A stretch of 47,295 bases of DNA from Paramagnetospirillum caucaseum (GTDB lineage: Bacteria > Pseudomonadota > Alphaproteobacteria > Rhodospirillales > Magnetospirillaceae), in NCBI RefSeq assembly GCF_000342045.1, contig NZ_AONQ01000035.1:1-47295 (forward strand), given 5' to 3'. A program made the position numbers and the translations under genes. Below are positions 15,051-24,054 of the stretch, in pieces (the first letter of the stretch is position 1; each line of letters opens with the position of its first letter). The notes below the pieces were generated by a model. It was not told where the DNA came from and ran no database searches. It saw nothing but the letters and a program-made list of their open reading frames with translations.

Positions 15051-17597
15051 TCAGGCGCTGGCCGCCTGGCGGGGCGGCGGGCCGAGATTGAGGCGCCGCC
15101 CCTCGGCCAGCAGGGCCCGCAACCCGTCGGCGGGCAGCGGGCGGCTGAAGAAATAGCCCTGCATCTGGTCGCAGCCCAGGTTGCGCAGGAAGTCCAGGTG
15201 CTCCTGGTGCTCGACGCCCTCGGCCACCACCTTGAGCCGCAGCGCCTTGGCCATGGCGATGATGGCGTCGACGATGGCGGCGTCGTTGGGATCGGTGGTG
15301 ACGTCGAGCACGAAGGAGCGGTCGATCTTCAGCTTGCTGATGGGAAAGCGCTTTAAGACCGACAGCGAGGAATAGCCGGTGCCGAAATCGTCGATGGAGC
15401 AGGCGATGCCCATGTCCTTCAGCTGGTTGACCACGGCGATGGCGTTGTCGGCGTCGCGCATGGCCGAGCTTTCGGTCAGCTCCACCTCGAGCCAGCGGCT
15501 GTCCAGGCGGTTGTCCACCAGGGCCCGCTCGCAGGCCGACAGCAGGCGGCGCGCATACTGGAACTGGCGGCCCGAGACGTTGACCGCCACCGGAATGGCC
15601 GGCAGCCCCTCGTCCTGCCATTGCTTGTTCTGGCGGGTGCATTCCCACAGCATGAACTCGCAGATGCCGTCGATCAGGCCCGATTCCTCGGCCACCGGGA
15701 TGAAGTCGGCGGGCGAGACCATGCCGAGATCGGGGCTGTTCCAGCGGACCAGCGCCTCCATGCCGACGATGTCGCCGCCGAGCAGGTCCACCTGAGGCTG
15801 GTAATGGGCGGTCAGTTCGCCGTGCTCGATGGCGCGGCGCAGGCGGGTCTGCAGCGACAGGGTCTTGGCGGCCCGGGCGCTGATTTCCTTGGTGAACAGC
15901 TGCAGCGAGGCCGGCCCCTGGGCCTTGGCCAGCTGCAGCGCCGCGTCGGCGTTCTTGATCAGGGTCTCGGGGTCGTCGCCGTCGCGGGGATAGAGCGCGG
16001 CGCCCATGGCGGCCGAGACGTCGAAATCCTGTCCGGCCGCCGCCACGGTGGCGTGGGCCGAGGAGCGCAGGCGCTCCAGCGCCTCCATGGCTTCCCGCTT
16101 GGAGCCCAGACCGGTGATCAGCACCAGGAAGCGGTCGCCGGAGGTCCGCGCGATGACGTCGTTGGCCGACAGGGCGGCGCGCAGCAGGTCGCTGGCCGCC
16201 ATCAGCACCTGGTCGCCGATGCCGTGGCCCATGGTGGCGTTGATGATCCCCAGGCGGTCCAGCCCGATGCTGACCACCGCCAGCATGGCCTGATCGCGGG
16301 CGGCGGCCTCGCGGGCGGCGGCGAAGCGCTCCAGGAAGGCGGTACGGTTGGGCAGGCGGGTCAGCGGGTCGAAATAGGCCAGGAAGGACAGGCGCTGTTC
16401 CGCCTGCTTGCGGTCGGTGACGTCGAGCATGACCCCGTCCCACACCACGTCGCCGCCGGAGCGCAGCATCGGGCGCGACTGGCCGCGCAGCCATCGGCGG
16501 CGGCCATCGGCGCCGGGGACCGCCATCTCCTCGTCGAAGGGCTCCATGGTGCGGGCCGAGCGGCCCAGACCGGCATAGAAGCTCTGGCGCTCGTCCTCGG
16601 GAATCAGCGAGAGGAACAGCTGGGGATTGTCCATCAGCTGTTCCGGCCCCAGGCCGAGGATGGCGCGGCAACCTTCGCTGACATAGGAGAAGACCAGGCT
16701 GCCGTCGGTGCGCAGCACCCGCTGGAACACCATGCCGGGGACGTTGGCGGCGATGGCGCGCAGCCGCTCCTCGGATTCGCGCAGCGCCGCCTCGGTCAGC
16801 TTGCGCTCGGTGATGTCGCGGCCGATGCCGACGAACAGCCGCTGGCCTTCCAGCCGCACCTCGGTGGTCGACAGTTCCAGGGGGAAGGTCGAGCCGTCCT
16901 TCCTGAGGCCCATCAGCTCGCGCGCCCCGCCGCCGACGATGCCGCCCGCCGAGACCTCGGCGGATTCCAGCAGATCGTCCAGGTGCAGGTCGGGCGGCAG
17001 CAGGGTGGCGAAGGGTTGGCCGGCCAGTTCCGCCATGCTCCAGCCGAACAGCGCCTCGGCGGCGGCGTTGACGCTGTCGATGGTGCCGTCGGATTCCACC
17101 ACGATCAGGGAATCGCCGGCATGGTCCATCAGCATTTCCAGGCGCAGTTCGGCGCGGCGGCCGTCGGTGACGTCGACCATCACCCCGTCCCAGACCACGC
17201 TGCCGTCGTCCTGGCGGCGGGGTTCGGCGGCGCCTTTCAGCCAGCGGACCTCGCCATGGGCGGTGATGGCGCGGAATTCCTCGCGGCAGGTGTCCTGCGC
17301 CGCCGCCGAACGGCGGATCTCGGCCAGGTGGGCGTCGCGGTCGGCCCAGTGGATGGCGTGCAGGCAGCCTTGGGAATTGACGCCCATGGCCTCGGGGGCG
17401 AAGCCCAGCACGGCGCGGATGCTGGAACTGATCCAGGGGTAATGGATGGCGGCGCCATCGGCCCCGAGGACGCGCTGGAAGGCGAAGCCGGGAAGGTTGG
17501 CGGTCAGGCCGTCCAGGCGGGCCTCGGCCTCGGCGAGCCGGGGCAGCGCCTCGGCGGGGGCGCAAGGCTCCCGGCCGGGCAGCCCCTGCGCTGTCAC
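15051..17597 (-). CDS. PAS-PAS-PAS-GGDEF(degenerate)-EAL c-di-GMP phosphodiesterase
   Basis: 848 aa, soluble. There are three PAS domains: about 30-150 (ending DGVMVDVTDGRR), 155-275 (ending GIGRDITERKLTE) and 285-400 (ending DGVMLDVTDRKQAE). A GGDEF domain follows at about 405-570 and an EAL domain at about 585-830. The GGDEF active site reads SGDRF, so cyclase activity is probably lost. The EAL domain has its catalytic residues: GMEALVRW, NVSGRQF, ELTES, DDFGTGYSS, KIDRSFV and VAEGVEH. It should therefore hydrolyse c-di-GMP, with the GGDEF domain perhaps as a GTP-sensing regulator. The GTG at 17597 is chosen because GGAGG lies eight bases upstream; an upstream ATG frame exists to 17726. Confidence 0.9.
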   Translation of the reverse strand: MTAQGLPGREPCAPAEALPRLAEAEARLDGLTANLPGFAFQRVLGADGAAIHYPWISSSIRAVLGFAPEAMGVNSQGCLHAIHWADRDAHLAEIRRSAAAQDTCREEFRAITAHGEVRWLKGAAEPRRQDDGSVVWDGVMVDVTDGRRAELRLEMLMDHAGDSLIVVESDGTIDSVNAAAEALFGWSMAELAGQPFATLLPPDLHLDDLLESAEVSAGGIVGGGARELMGLRKDGSTFPLELSTTEVRLEGQRLFVGIGRDITERKLTEAALRESEERLRAIAANVPGMVFQRVLRTDGSLVFSYVSEGCRAILGLGPEQLMDNPQLFLSLIPEDERQSFYAGLGRSARTMEPFDEEMAVPGADGRRRWLRGQSRPMLRSGGDVVWDGVMLDVTDRKQAEQRLSFLAYFDPLTRLPNRTAFLERFAAAREAAARDQAMLAVVSIGLDRLGIINATMGHGIGDQVLMAASDLLRAALSANDVIARTSGDRFLVLITGLGSKREAMEALERLRSSAHATVAAAGQDFDVSAAMGAALYPRDGDDPETLIKNADAALQLAKAQGPASLQLFTKEISARAAKTLSLQTRLRRAIEHGELTAHYQPQVDLLGGDIVGMEALVRWNSPDLGMVSPADFIPVAEESGLIDGICEFMLWECTRQNKQWQDEGLPAIPVAVNVSGRQFQYARRLLSACERALVDNRLDSRWLEVELTESSAMRDADNAIAVVNQLKDMGIACSIDDFGTGYSSLSVLKRFPISKLKIDRSFVLDVTTDPNDAAIVDAIIAMAKALRLKVVAEGVEHQEHLDFLRNLGCDQMQGYFFSRPLPADGLRALLAEGRRLNLGPPPRQAASA

Positions 17598-17844
17598 CGG
17601 ACCCCCTCCGTTGCCGGAATCGTTGCTGCGTGTCACCCTTGGGCCCTCTCCCGGCCAACACGGGGGCCGGGGACAATGAAAAATACCTGTGGAGGCAATG
17701 GTATCGGGGGTTGGGGCCGCGGTCAAAACCCATTTCTCGGAAACGGCGTCCCGAAGGTTACCGGGAATTTAGGCGACATCGGAGTGGATTCCCCGCGCAA
17801 ATCCCCTACATTCCGCCCAGCCCAACGAAGTATCGAGGACGTTC

Positions 17845-18615
<771 letters not shown>

Positions 18616-18643
18616 GGCCGCGATACCCCTTTCGCCGCCGGGG

Positions 18644-18672
18644 TTGAGCCGCCGGGGGTGACTGTGCTATCG
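18644..18672 (+). promoter_or_regulatory. fdxA: Candidate fdxA promoter
   Basis: TTGAGC (18644-18649), 17 bases, CTATCG (18667-18672). The -10 region TGTGCTAT recurs in front of carD at 19209-19216. Confidence 0.45.
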
Positions 18673-18700
18673 CTTCCGCCGGATTTTCTTCCGGCGGAAG
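18673..18700 (+). terminator. Perfect 11-bp hairpin between terC and fdxA
   Basis: CTTCCGCCGGA (18673-18683) and TCCGGCGGAAG (18690-18700), with a TTTTCT loop. There is no T tract after it, so it may be a weak terC terminator or part of the fdxA leader. Confidence 0.4.
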
Positions 18701-18749
18701 GCACGCCTTGCCCGCCGCATCACCGTTTCAAGGGATATTGGAGAACGAC

Positions 18750-19079
18750 ATGGCTTACGTCGTCACCGAGAATTGCATCAAGTGCAAGTATCAGGACTGC
18801 GTCGAAGTTTGCCCGGTGGACTGCTTCTACGAGGGTGAGAACTTCCTGGTGATCAACCCCGACGAATGCATCGATTGCGGCGTCTGCGAGCCGGAATGTC
18901 CGGCCGAGGCCATCTTCCCGGATTCCGATCCCAAGGCCGCCGCCTGGACCGACGCCAACCGCCAGTACGCCGGTTCCTGGCCGAACATCACCCGCAAGGG
19001 CGACGCCCCGGCCGACGCCGACGAGTGGAAGGGCAAGCCCGACAAGACCAAGCTGCTGTCGCCCAATCCGGGCCGCTGA
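18750..19079 (+). CDS. fdxA: 7Fe ferredoxin FdxA
   Basis: 109 aa, equal to the alphaproteobacterial FdxA length. Cysteines follow the [3Fe-4S][4Fe-4S] pattern: [14 protein letters not shown] (about 9-22) and [12 protein letters not shown] (about 39-50). The latter is a full C-x2-C-x2-C-x3-CP motif. The C-terminal extension rich in charged residues ([16 protein letters not shown]) is typical of this group. It is a low-potential cytoplasmic electron carrier. The ribosome-binding site is GGAGA before ATG 18750. Adjacency to carD is widely conserved in alphaproteobacteria. Confidence 0.95.
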   Translation: MAYVVTENCIKCKYQDCVEVCPVDCFYEGENFLVINPDECIDCGVCEPECPAEAIFPDSDPKAAAWTDANRQYAGSWPNITRKGDAPADADEWKGKPDKTKLLSPNPGR

Positions 19080-19104
19080 GCTTTCCGCAAGATATTGTGG
19101 CCGG

Positions 19105-19142
19105 CGCCGCCCCATGGCCCCCAGGGTCGTGGGGCGGCGTTT
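19105..19142 (+). terminator. Probable fdxA terminator
   Basis: CGCCGCCCC (19105-19113) pairs with GGGGCGGCG (19131-19139) across a 17-base loop, followed by only TTT. Confidence 0.55.
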
Positions 19143-19189
19143 GCGCATGGAGATATGGCGGAAACGCAGGGCCTCGGGGAATTTTCCTG

Positions 19190-19217
19190 TTCTTCACAGA
19201 GGGCGCCTGTGCTATAA
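19190..19217 (+). promoter_or_regulatory. carD: Candidate carD promoter
   Basis: A good -10 CTATAA (19212-19217) preceded by TGTG; the -35 TTCTTC (19190-19195) at 16 bases is weak. The leader to the start codon would be nearly 190 bases. Confidence 0.35.
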
Positions 19218-19412
19218 GGGCAAGTCCGTCGAACTGTGCCGACGGACAGCTTACTGGCATAGCCATCGGGGCGGGAGTTCGCCCACCAAGACAAGCTGCG
19301 AGATTTGCACCAGCCCGTCAAGGGCGCGGCTGGCGAGTATCTTTCGTTTCTTGGTTGGGCGTATCGGGCGCTTTTGCCGGATCCAGACCTTCTGTCGAGG
19401 GAATTGTTGAAG

Positions 19413-19907
19413 ATGACGATCGTTTCTTTCACCCAGGGCGATTATGTGGTCTACCCGACCCACGGCGTCGGTCAGGTCGTGGCCGTCGAAACCCAGGAAA
19501 TCGGCGGCATGAAGCTGCAGCTGTTCGTCATCACCTTCGACCGCGACCGCATGACGCTGCGCGTCCCGGTGACCAAGGCCCAGAAGTCGGGCCTGCGCAA
19601 GCTGTCGTCCCGCTCGGTGATGGATACCGCGCTGTCCACCCTGAAGGGCCGCGCCAAGGTCAAGCGCACCATGTGGAGCCGCCGCGCCCAGGAATACGAG
19701 GCCAAGATCAATTCCGGCGACCCCGTGTCCATCGCCGAGGTGGTCCGCGACCTGCACCGCAACGCCAATCAGCCCGACCAGTCCTATTCCGAGCGCCAGA
19801 TCTACGAGGCCGCGCTGGAGCGCTTGGCGTCCGAACTGGCGGCGGTGGAGCGCATCGACACCCAGGCGGCGACCGAGAAGCTGCAGGGCCTGCTCGAAGC
19901 GGCTTGA
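19413..19907 (+). CDS. carD: CarD family transcriptional regulator
   Basis: 164 aa. The N-terminal Tudor-like RNA polymerase-interacting domain (about 1-65) has FTQGDYVVYPTHGVGQVVAV, the family signature. The C-terminal helical domain (about 70-160) has KVKRTMWSRRAQEYEAKI and SEVVRDLHRN-type helices with the conserved Trp that contacts promoter DNA at the edge of the -10 bubble. CarD binds the beta subunit and stabilises open promoter complexes, particularly at rRNA and other housekeeping promoters. ATG 19413 is used; the open frame to 19305 has no start context. A long leader precedes it. Confidence 0.95.
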   Translation: MTIVSFTQGDYVVYPTHGVGQVVAVETQEIGGMKLQLFVITFDRDRMTLRVPVTKAQKSGLRKLSSRSVMDTALSTLKGRAKVKRTMWSRRAQEYEAKINSGDPVSIAEVVRDLHRNANQPDQSYSERQIYEAALERLASELAAVERIDTQAATEKLQGLLEAA

Positions 19908-19962
19908 TGTTTAACGCGTCGGCTGCGACCATGTCGTCCGGTTGGCAGAACCGAGCGGATTG

Positions 19963-20796
19963 ATGAACGTCGAAGCCGAACGGCCGTCTACGACTCTGGC
20001 TGATTCCAATGTCTTCGCCACCCTGAGGGGCGGCGGCCGTATCTGGGCCGTCGCCGCCATTCGGGGCGAGCATGCCCGTCTGTGCGCGTTGCACGCTCGC
20101 CTGGGCCGGGAATTGCACCCCGGCGACCAGCTGGTCTATCTCGGCGACTATCTCGGCTGCGGCGCCCCGGTGCTGCAGACCGTCGACGAATTGCTGACCT
20201 TTCGCCGCGCCTTCATCGCCACCCCCGGCGTCGGGGTGGACGACGTGGCCTATCTGCGCGGCACCCAGGAAGAGATGTGGCAGAAGCTGCTGCAGCTGCA
20301 GTTCGCCCCCAATCCCGCCGAGGTGCTGCGCTGGATGGTCGACCACGGCATCGCGCCCACCGTCGCCGCCTATGGCGGCACGGTGGAAGACGGCGGCAAC
20401 GCCATCCGCGAAGGCATCCTGGCGCTGACCCGCTGGACCAGCCAACTGCGCCAGACCATGCGCAATCACGACGGCCACACCACGCTGATGAGCGTGCTGA
20501 AGCACGCCGCCTTCACCGACGACAACACGCTGCTGTTCACCCATGCCGGCCTCGATCCCACCCGGCCGCTCTCGGCCCAGGTGGACGCCTTCTGGTGGGG
20601 CTCCAGCCTGTTTGCCGGTATGGACGAGCCCTATTCCGGCTTCAGGCTGGTGGTGCGCGGCGCCGACCGACGGCATGGCGGGACGATGTTCGGCCCCTTC
20701 GCCGCCACCCTGGATTCCGGCTCCGGCCAGGGCGGCACGCTGACCGCCGCCTGCTTCGGTCCCGACGGCGGCATCCTGCAGATCCTGGAGGCTTGA
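19963..20796 (+). CDS. Calcineurin-like phosphatase family protein with degenerate metal site
   Basis: 277 aa, soluble. The overall order follows small PPP/ApaH-like phosphatases. YLGDYLGCG (about 59-67) corresponds to GDxVDRG, LRGTQEEMW (98-106) to GNHE, and LLFTHAGLDP (190-199) to the H-A-G motif. FRLVVRGADR (228-237) corresponds to VHGHT. The DxH position reads IRGEH, GNHE reads GTQEE, and the last GH reads RG, so only Asp62 and His194 of the metal ligands remain. I infer loss of the normal phosphatase reaction. It is followed two bases later by the DUF4197 gene, suggesting one unit. The start is ATG 19963; a TTG at 19942 is possible. Confidence 0.7.
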   Translation: MNVEAERPSTTLADSNVFATLRGGGRIWAVAAIRGEHARLCALHARLGRELHPGDQLVYLGDYLGCGAPVLQTVDELLTFRRAFIATPGVGVDDVAYLRGTQEEMWQKLLQLQFAPNPAEVLRWMVDHGIAPTVAAYGGTVEDGGNAIREGILALTRWTSQLRQTMRNHDGHTTLMSVLKHAAFTDDNTLLFTHAGLDPTRPLSAQVDAFWWGSSLFAGMDEPYSGFRLVVRGADRRHGGTMFGPFAATLDSGSGQGGTLTAACFGPDGGILQILEA

Positions 20797-20798
20797 AA

Positions 20799-21584
20799 AT
20801 GACCATTTTCACCAAGACCGCGTGCCTGGGCGCCGCGGCCGTGCTGCTTTGCGCCTCACCGGTTCTGGCCCAGGGCGGCCTGATGGACCTGGGCAAGGGC
20901 ATGATCAAGCAGGAACTGGAGCAGCGGGCCGGCGGCGCCTCGCCGGGCGGCGGCGGGGCGGGGGCGTCGCTGTCCACCTCCGAGATCGGTTCCGGCCTCA
21001 AGGAGGCGCTGCGCGTCGCCGCCGACAAGGTCACCGGGCGGCTGGGCCGGGCCGACGGCTTCAACGCCGATCCGGCGGTGCACATTCCGTTGCCCGACAA
21101 GCTGGCCAGCGTGAAGCAGGCGCTGGCCCTGGCCGGCAAGTCGCAGATGGTCGACGACCTGGAGCTGAAGCTCAACCGCGCCGCCGAGGCCGCCACCCCC
21201 AAGGCCAGGCAGATCTTCTGGGACGCGGTGCAGAAGATGACGCTCGACGACGCGCGCGGCATTCTCAACGGCCCCCAGGACGCCGCCACCCAGTACTTCA
21301 AGCGCACCATGAGCCCTGATCTGCGCACCGCCATGCGGCCGGTGGTGGACAGCACCGTCGCGCAATCGGGCGCGGTGCAGTCCTATTCCGGCATGGCCGG
21401 CGCCGCCAAGGGCCTGCCCCTGGTGGGCGACGCGCTGAAATCCGGTCCCTCCATGCTGACCGACCACGTGCTCGACTACGCGCTGTCGGGCATCTTCAAC
21501 TATCTCGGCCAGGAAGAGGCGGCCATCCGCACCAACCCGGCCAGCCGCTCCACCGACCTGCTGAAGAAGGTGTTCGGCGGCTGA
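20799..21584 (+). CDS. DUF4197 family exported protein
   Basis: 261 aa with a signal peptide (LGAAAVLLCASPVLAQGG, cleavage after LAQ or VLA). The mature part is DUF4197: LSTSEIGSGLKEALRVAADK (about 58-77), DAVQKMTLDDARGILNGPQD (about 144-163), ATQYFKRTMSPDLRTAM and LDYALSGIFNYLGQEEAAIR near the C-terminus. This alpha-helical periplasmic family has no assigned function. It starts two bases after the stop of the phosphatase-like gene, so the two are probably co-transcribed. Confidence 0.85.
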   Translation: MTIFTKTACLGAAAVLLCASPVLAQGGLMDLGKGMIKQELEQRAGGASPGGGGAGASLSTSEIGSGLKEALRVAADKVTGRLGRADGFNADPAVHIPLPDKLASVKQALALAGKSQMVDDLELKLNRAAEAATPKARQIFWDAVQKMTLDDARGILNGPQDAATQYFKRTMSPDLRTAMRPVVDSTVAQSGAVQSYSGMAGAAKGLPLVGDALKSGPSMLTDHVLDYALSGIFNYLGQEEAAIRTNPASRSTDLLKKVFGG

Positions 21585-21598
21585 CGCTCTGCTGATCC

Positions 21599-22189
21599 TT
21601 ACTCGATCCGGCAGGCCTCGGCGAAATCCAGCCGCGGCCCCCGGGGGTACAGCCCGGCGGGATCGCCGTGGCCGATATTGATCAGGAAGTTGGAGCGGAT
21701 CGGGGTGCCGGCGAAGAAGGCTGCGTCCACTTTGGCGTTGTCGAAGCCGCTCATGGGGCCGCAATCCAGGCCCAGGGCGCGCAGCGCCAGGATGAAGTAG
21801 CCGCCCTGCAGGGTGCCGTTGCGCAACGCGGTGCCCTGGATCATCGTCTCGTTGCCCAAGAACCACGAGCGCGCGTCGGCGTGGGGGAACAGCACCGGCA
21901 GGCGCTCGTAGAATTCCATGTCGTGGCCGATGATGGCGGTGACCGGGGCCGCCATGGTCTTGTCCAGGTTGCCGGGGGCCAAGGCGGGCTTCAGGCGCTG
22001 CTTGGCCTCGGGCGAGCGCACGAAGACGATGCGGGCCGGCTGGCAATTGGCGCTGGTCGGTCCCATGCGGGCCAGGTCCCAGGCCTGGCGCAGCACGTCG
22101 TCGGGTACCGGCGTGTCCTTGAATTTCGAGTGGGTGCGTGCCGCCTGGAACAGGATGCTCCGCGCCCGGTCGTCGAGAATGTCGCCCAT
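21599..22189 (-). CDS. RutE/HadB-type nitroreductase (malonic semialdehyde reductase family)
   Basis: 196 aa, the length of RutE. It follows that protein throughout: [20 protein letters not shown] near the start and [20 protein letters not shown] (about 43-62, FMN-binding Ser/Asn). [58 protein letters not shown] and [11 protein letters not shown] follow. FMN-dependent NAD(P)H oxidoreductases of this group reduce malonic semialdehyde in pyrimidine breakdown. No other rut gene is nearby, so the substrate here may differ. It converges with the DUF4197 gene and is divergent from the deacetylase-like gene. Confidence 0.85.
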   Translation of the reverse strand: MGDILDDRARSILFQAARTHSKFKDTPVPDDVLRQAWDLARMGPTSANCQPARIVFVRSPEAKQRLKPALAPGNLDKTMAAPVTAIIGHDMEFYERLPVLFPHADARSWFLGNETMIQGTALRNGTLQGGYFILALRALGLDCGPMSGFDNAKVDAAFFAGTPIRSNFLINIGHGDPAGLYPRGPRLDFAEACRIE

Positions 22190-22277
22190 GTCCGCCTCTC
22201 CTCTTGTGTTTTCACCCGCGAATGCGGCAAACATCGACAATGTAGGCGCCGGGGGCGGCGCCCAACAGGGGGCCGTT

Positions 22278-23300
22278 GTGAAACAGTCTGTTGTCTTGGC
22301 GCTGTTGCTGGGGTTGGCGGCGGCCGTGGCCGCGCCGCTTTCCGGCAGCAAGGCGTGGGCCGCCGAGTCCGCCGTGGTGCTGGTCTACCATCGCTTCGAC
22401 GACGAGCGGGTGCCCGCCCTCAACACCACCACCGAGCTTCTGGCCATCCATGTGGCGGAACTGAAGGCCGGCGGCTACGCGGTGCTGCCGCTGGCCGAGA
22501 TCGTCTCGGCGCTGCGGGCCGGCCGGCCGTTGCCCGACAAGGCGGTGGCCATCACCGTCGATGACGCCTCGGCCGGCTTTCACGACCGGGCCTGGCCGCT
22601 GCTGCGCAAGGCGGGGCTGCCCGTCACCCTGTTCCTGGCCACCGACGAGGTGGATCGCGGCGGCCCCGAGGTCATGAGTTGGGGCCAGATCCGCGAACTG
22701 GCCGCCGCCGGATTGGGGATCGGGTTGCAGGGGGCGGCCCGCCTGCGCCTGTCCAGGGCGCCGCCCGAGCAGATTTCCGCCGACCTGGCCCGTGCCGGCG
22801 CCCGCCTGCACAAGGAGTTGGGGCGGGGCAGCGAATTGTTCGCCTGGCCGTGGGGCGACGCCAGCGCCGAGGCCGGCGACGTGCTTCGCCGTTCCGGCTT
22901 CGCCGCCGCCTTCGGCCAGCATTCCGGCGCCGCCTGGGCCAAGGGCGATCCCTTCTTCCTGCCCCGTTTCGCCCAAAGCTCGGCCTATGGCGACCTGCAG
23001 CGCTTCCGCCTGGCGGCGCGCGCCCTGCCGCTGCCGGCGGTGGACATCACTCCGGAAGACCCGGCCATCAAGGCCAATCCCCCGGCCTTCGGCTTCACCC
23101 TGGCCGAGGAGGTGCCGGGCATCGACGGGCTGTCGTGCTTCGCCTCGCACCAGGGGCAGGTCAAGGTGGAGCGCCTGGGGCCGCGCGTCGAGGTGCGCAT
23201 GTCCAAGCCCATTCCCCCGGGCCGTGGACGGCTCAACTGCACCCTGCCGACCCTGGAAGGCCGCTGGCGCTGGTTCGGCTGGCAATTTTCGGTGCCCTGA
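22278..23300 (+). CDS. Polysaccharide deacetylase-like exported protein lacking zinc histidines
   Basis: 340 aa from GTG 22278 (AGGGGG just upstream). It has a signal peptide ([19 protein letters not shown], then SKAWAAES). The NodB-like domain starts [15 protein letters not shown] (32-46) and has [15 protein letters not shown] (92-106), carrying the Asp pair of motif 1. Motif 2, normally H-[ST]-x3-H, reads [11 protein letters not shown] (149-159), so both zinc-binding histidines are missing. [12 protein letters not shown] corresponds to motif 3. A C-terminal beta-rich extension (about 255-340) ends in [10 protein letters not shown] infer a non-classical or inactive deacetylase, perhaps carbohydrate-binding. 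Confidence 0.75.
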   Translation: MKQSVVLALLLGLAAAVAAPLSGSKAWAAESAVVLVYHRFDDERVPALNTTTELLAIHVAELKAGGYAVLPLAEIVSALRAGRPLPDKAVAITVDDASAGFHDRAWPLLRKAGLPVTLFLATDEVDRGGPEVMSWGQIRELAAAGLGIGLQGAARLRLSRAPPEQISADLARAGARLHKELGRGSELFAWPWGDASAEAGDVLRRSGFAAAFGQHSGAAWAKGDPFFLPRFAQSSAYGDLQRFRLAARALPLPAVDITPEDPAIKANPPAFGFTLAEEVPGIDGLSCFASHQGQVKVERLGPRVEVRMSKPIPPGRGRLNCTLPTLEGRWRWFGWQFSVP

Positions 23301-23310
23301 GGAATATACG

Positions 23311-23337
23311 CCAAAGCTCGGTCGCCGAGCTTTGGTT
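23311..23337. terminator. Perfect 11-bp hairpin between convergent genes
   Basis: CCAAAGCTCGG (23311-23321), TCG loop, CCGAGCTTTGG (23325-23335), then TT. It is followed by a second small GGCC hairpin (about 23339-23352). Confidence 0.75.
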
Positions 23338-23376
23338 CGGCCCAAGGGGCCGCCCGGTGCCCGAGGGCATGTGGAA

Positions 23377-23937
23377 TCAGAACGGCTCCAGCTCGCTGTC
23401 CCAGTACAGGAAGTCGCGCCAGGATTCGTGCAGGTAGTTGGGCGGAAAGGCCCGGCCGTTCTCCTGCAACTGGTGGACCGAGGGCGGGCCGGGACGGCTG
23501 AGCAGCGCCAGGCCCACCTCGGAATGCAGGCGGTCGCCCTTTCTCAGATTGCACGGCGCGCAGGCGGTGACCACGTTGTCCCAGGTGGTCCGCCCGCCGC
23601 GCGAGCGCGGCAGCACATGGTCGAAGGTCAGGTCGTGGGTGGGGAACCACTCCCCGCAATACTGGCAGGAGAAGCGGTCGCGGAGGAAGACGTTGAAGCG
23701 GGTGAAGGCGGGCCGGCGCGCCGCCGGGATGAATTCCTTCAGCGCGATGACGCTGGGCAGGCGGAGCGACTGGCTGGGGGAATGGATGACGCGGTCGTAT
23801 TGGGACACCACCGCCACCCGGTCCGACACCACCGCCTTGATGGAATCCTGCCAGGACCACAGCGACAGGGGGAAGTAGCTGAGCGGCCGGAAATCGGCGT
23901 TCAGCACCAGGGCAGGATGGCTGTCGAATGCGACCAA
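23377..23937 (-). CDS. HNH endonuclease family protein
   Basis: 186 aa. The N-terminal part (ALVLNADFRPLSYFPLSLWS, about 9-28) is typical of the small HNH proteins common in alphaproteobacteria. The HNH core lies at about 90-140: zinc knuckle CQYCG, then LTFDHVLPRSRGGRTTWDNV with the catalytic His and Asn, then CAPCN and KGDR. The C-terminal tail ends FLYWDSELEPF. DNA cleavage is the family activity; this orphan form is not next to a restriction or phage gene, and its role is unknown. The only start at this position is TTG 23937, behind GGGAGAGGGG. Confidence 0.85.
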   Translation of the reverse strand: MVAFDSHPALVLNADFRPLSYFPLSLWSWQDSIKAVVSDRVAVVSQYDRVIHSPSQSLRLPSVIALKEFIPAARRPAFTRFNVFLRDRFSCQYCGEWFPTHDLTFDHVLPRSRGGRTTWDNVVTACAPCNLRKGDRLHSEVGLALLSRPGPPSVHQLQENGRAFPPNYLHESWRDFLYWDSELEPF

Positions 23938-24054
23938 ACCCCTCTCCCTTCCTAACGAGAGACCTTCACAAAATATAGTATTCGCTATTGTTGTTCCATA
24001 CCCCTTTTCGTGATGTTTCGGTGATTTGTTGCCGCCCTCAATGGCGGTCTGGCG

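Larger units (their letters stand above)
19080..19412. other. Intergenic region fdxA-carD (333 bases)
   Basis: It holds a hairpin after fdxA (19105-19139) and a promoter-like sequence before carD (about 19190-19217). The remaining roughly 190-base carD leader shows no convincing gene, tRNA or riboswitch. Confidence 0.6.

Noticed and set aside
19114-19410. Small open frames between fdxA and carD.
   Set aside because: No ribosome-binding site or recognisable protein character; the region fits a terminator plus a long carD leader.
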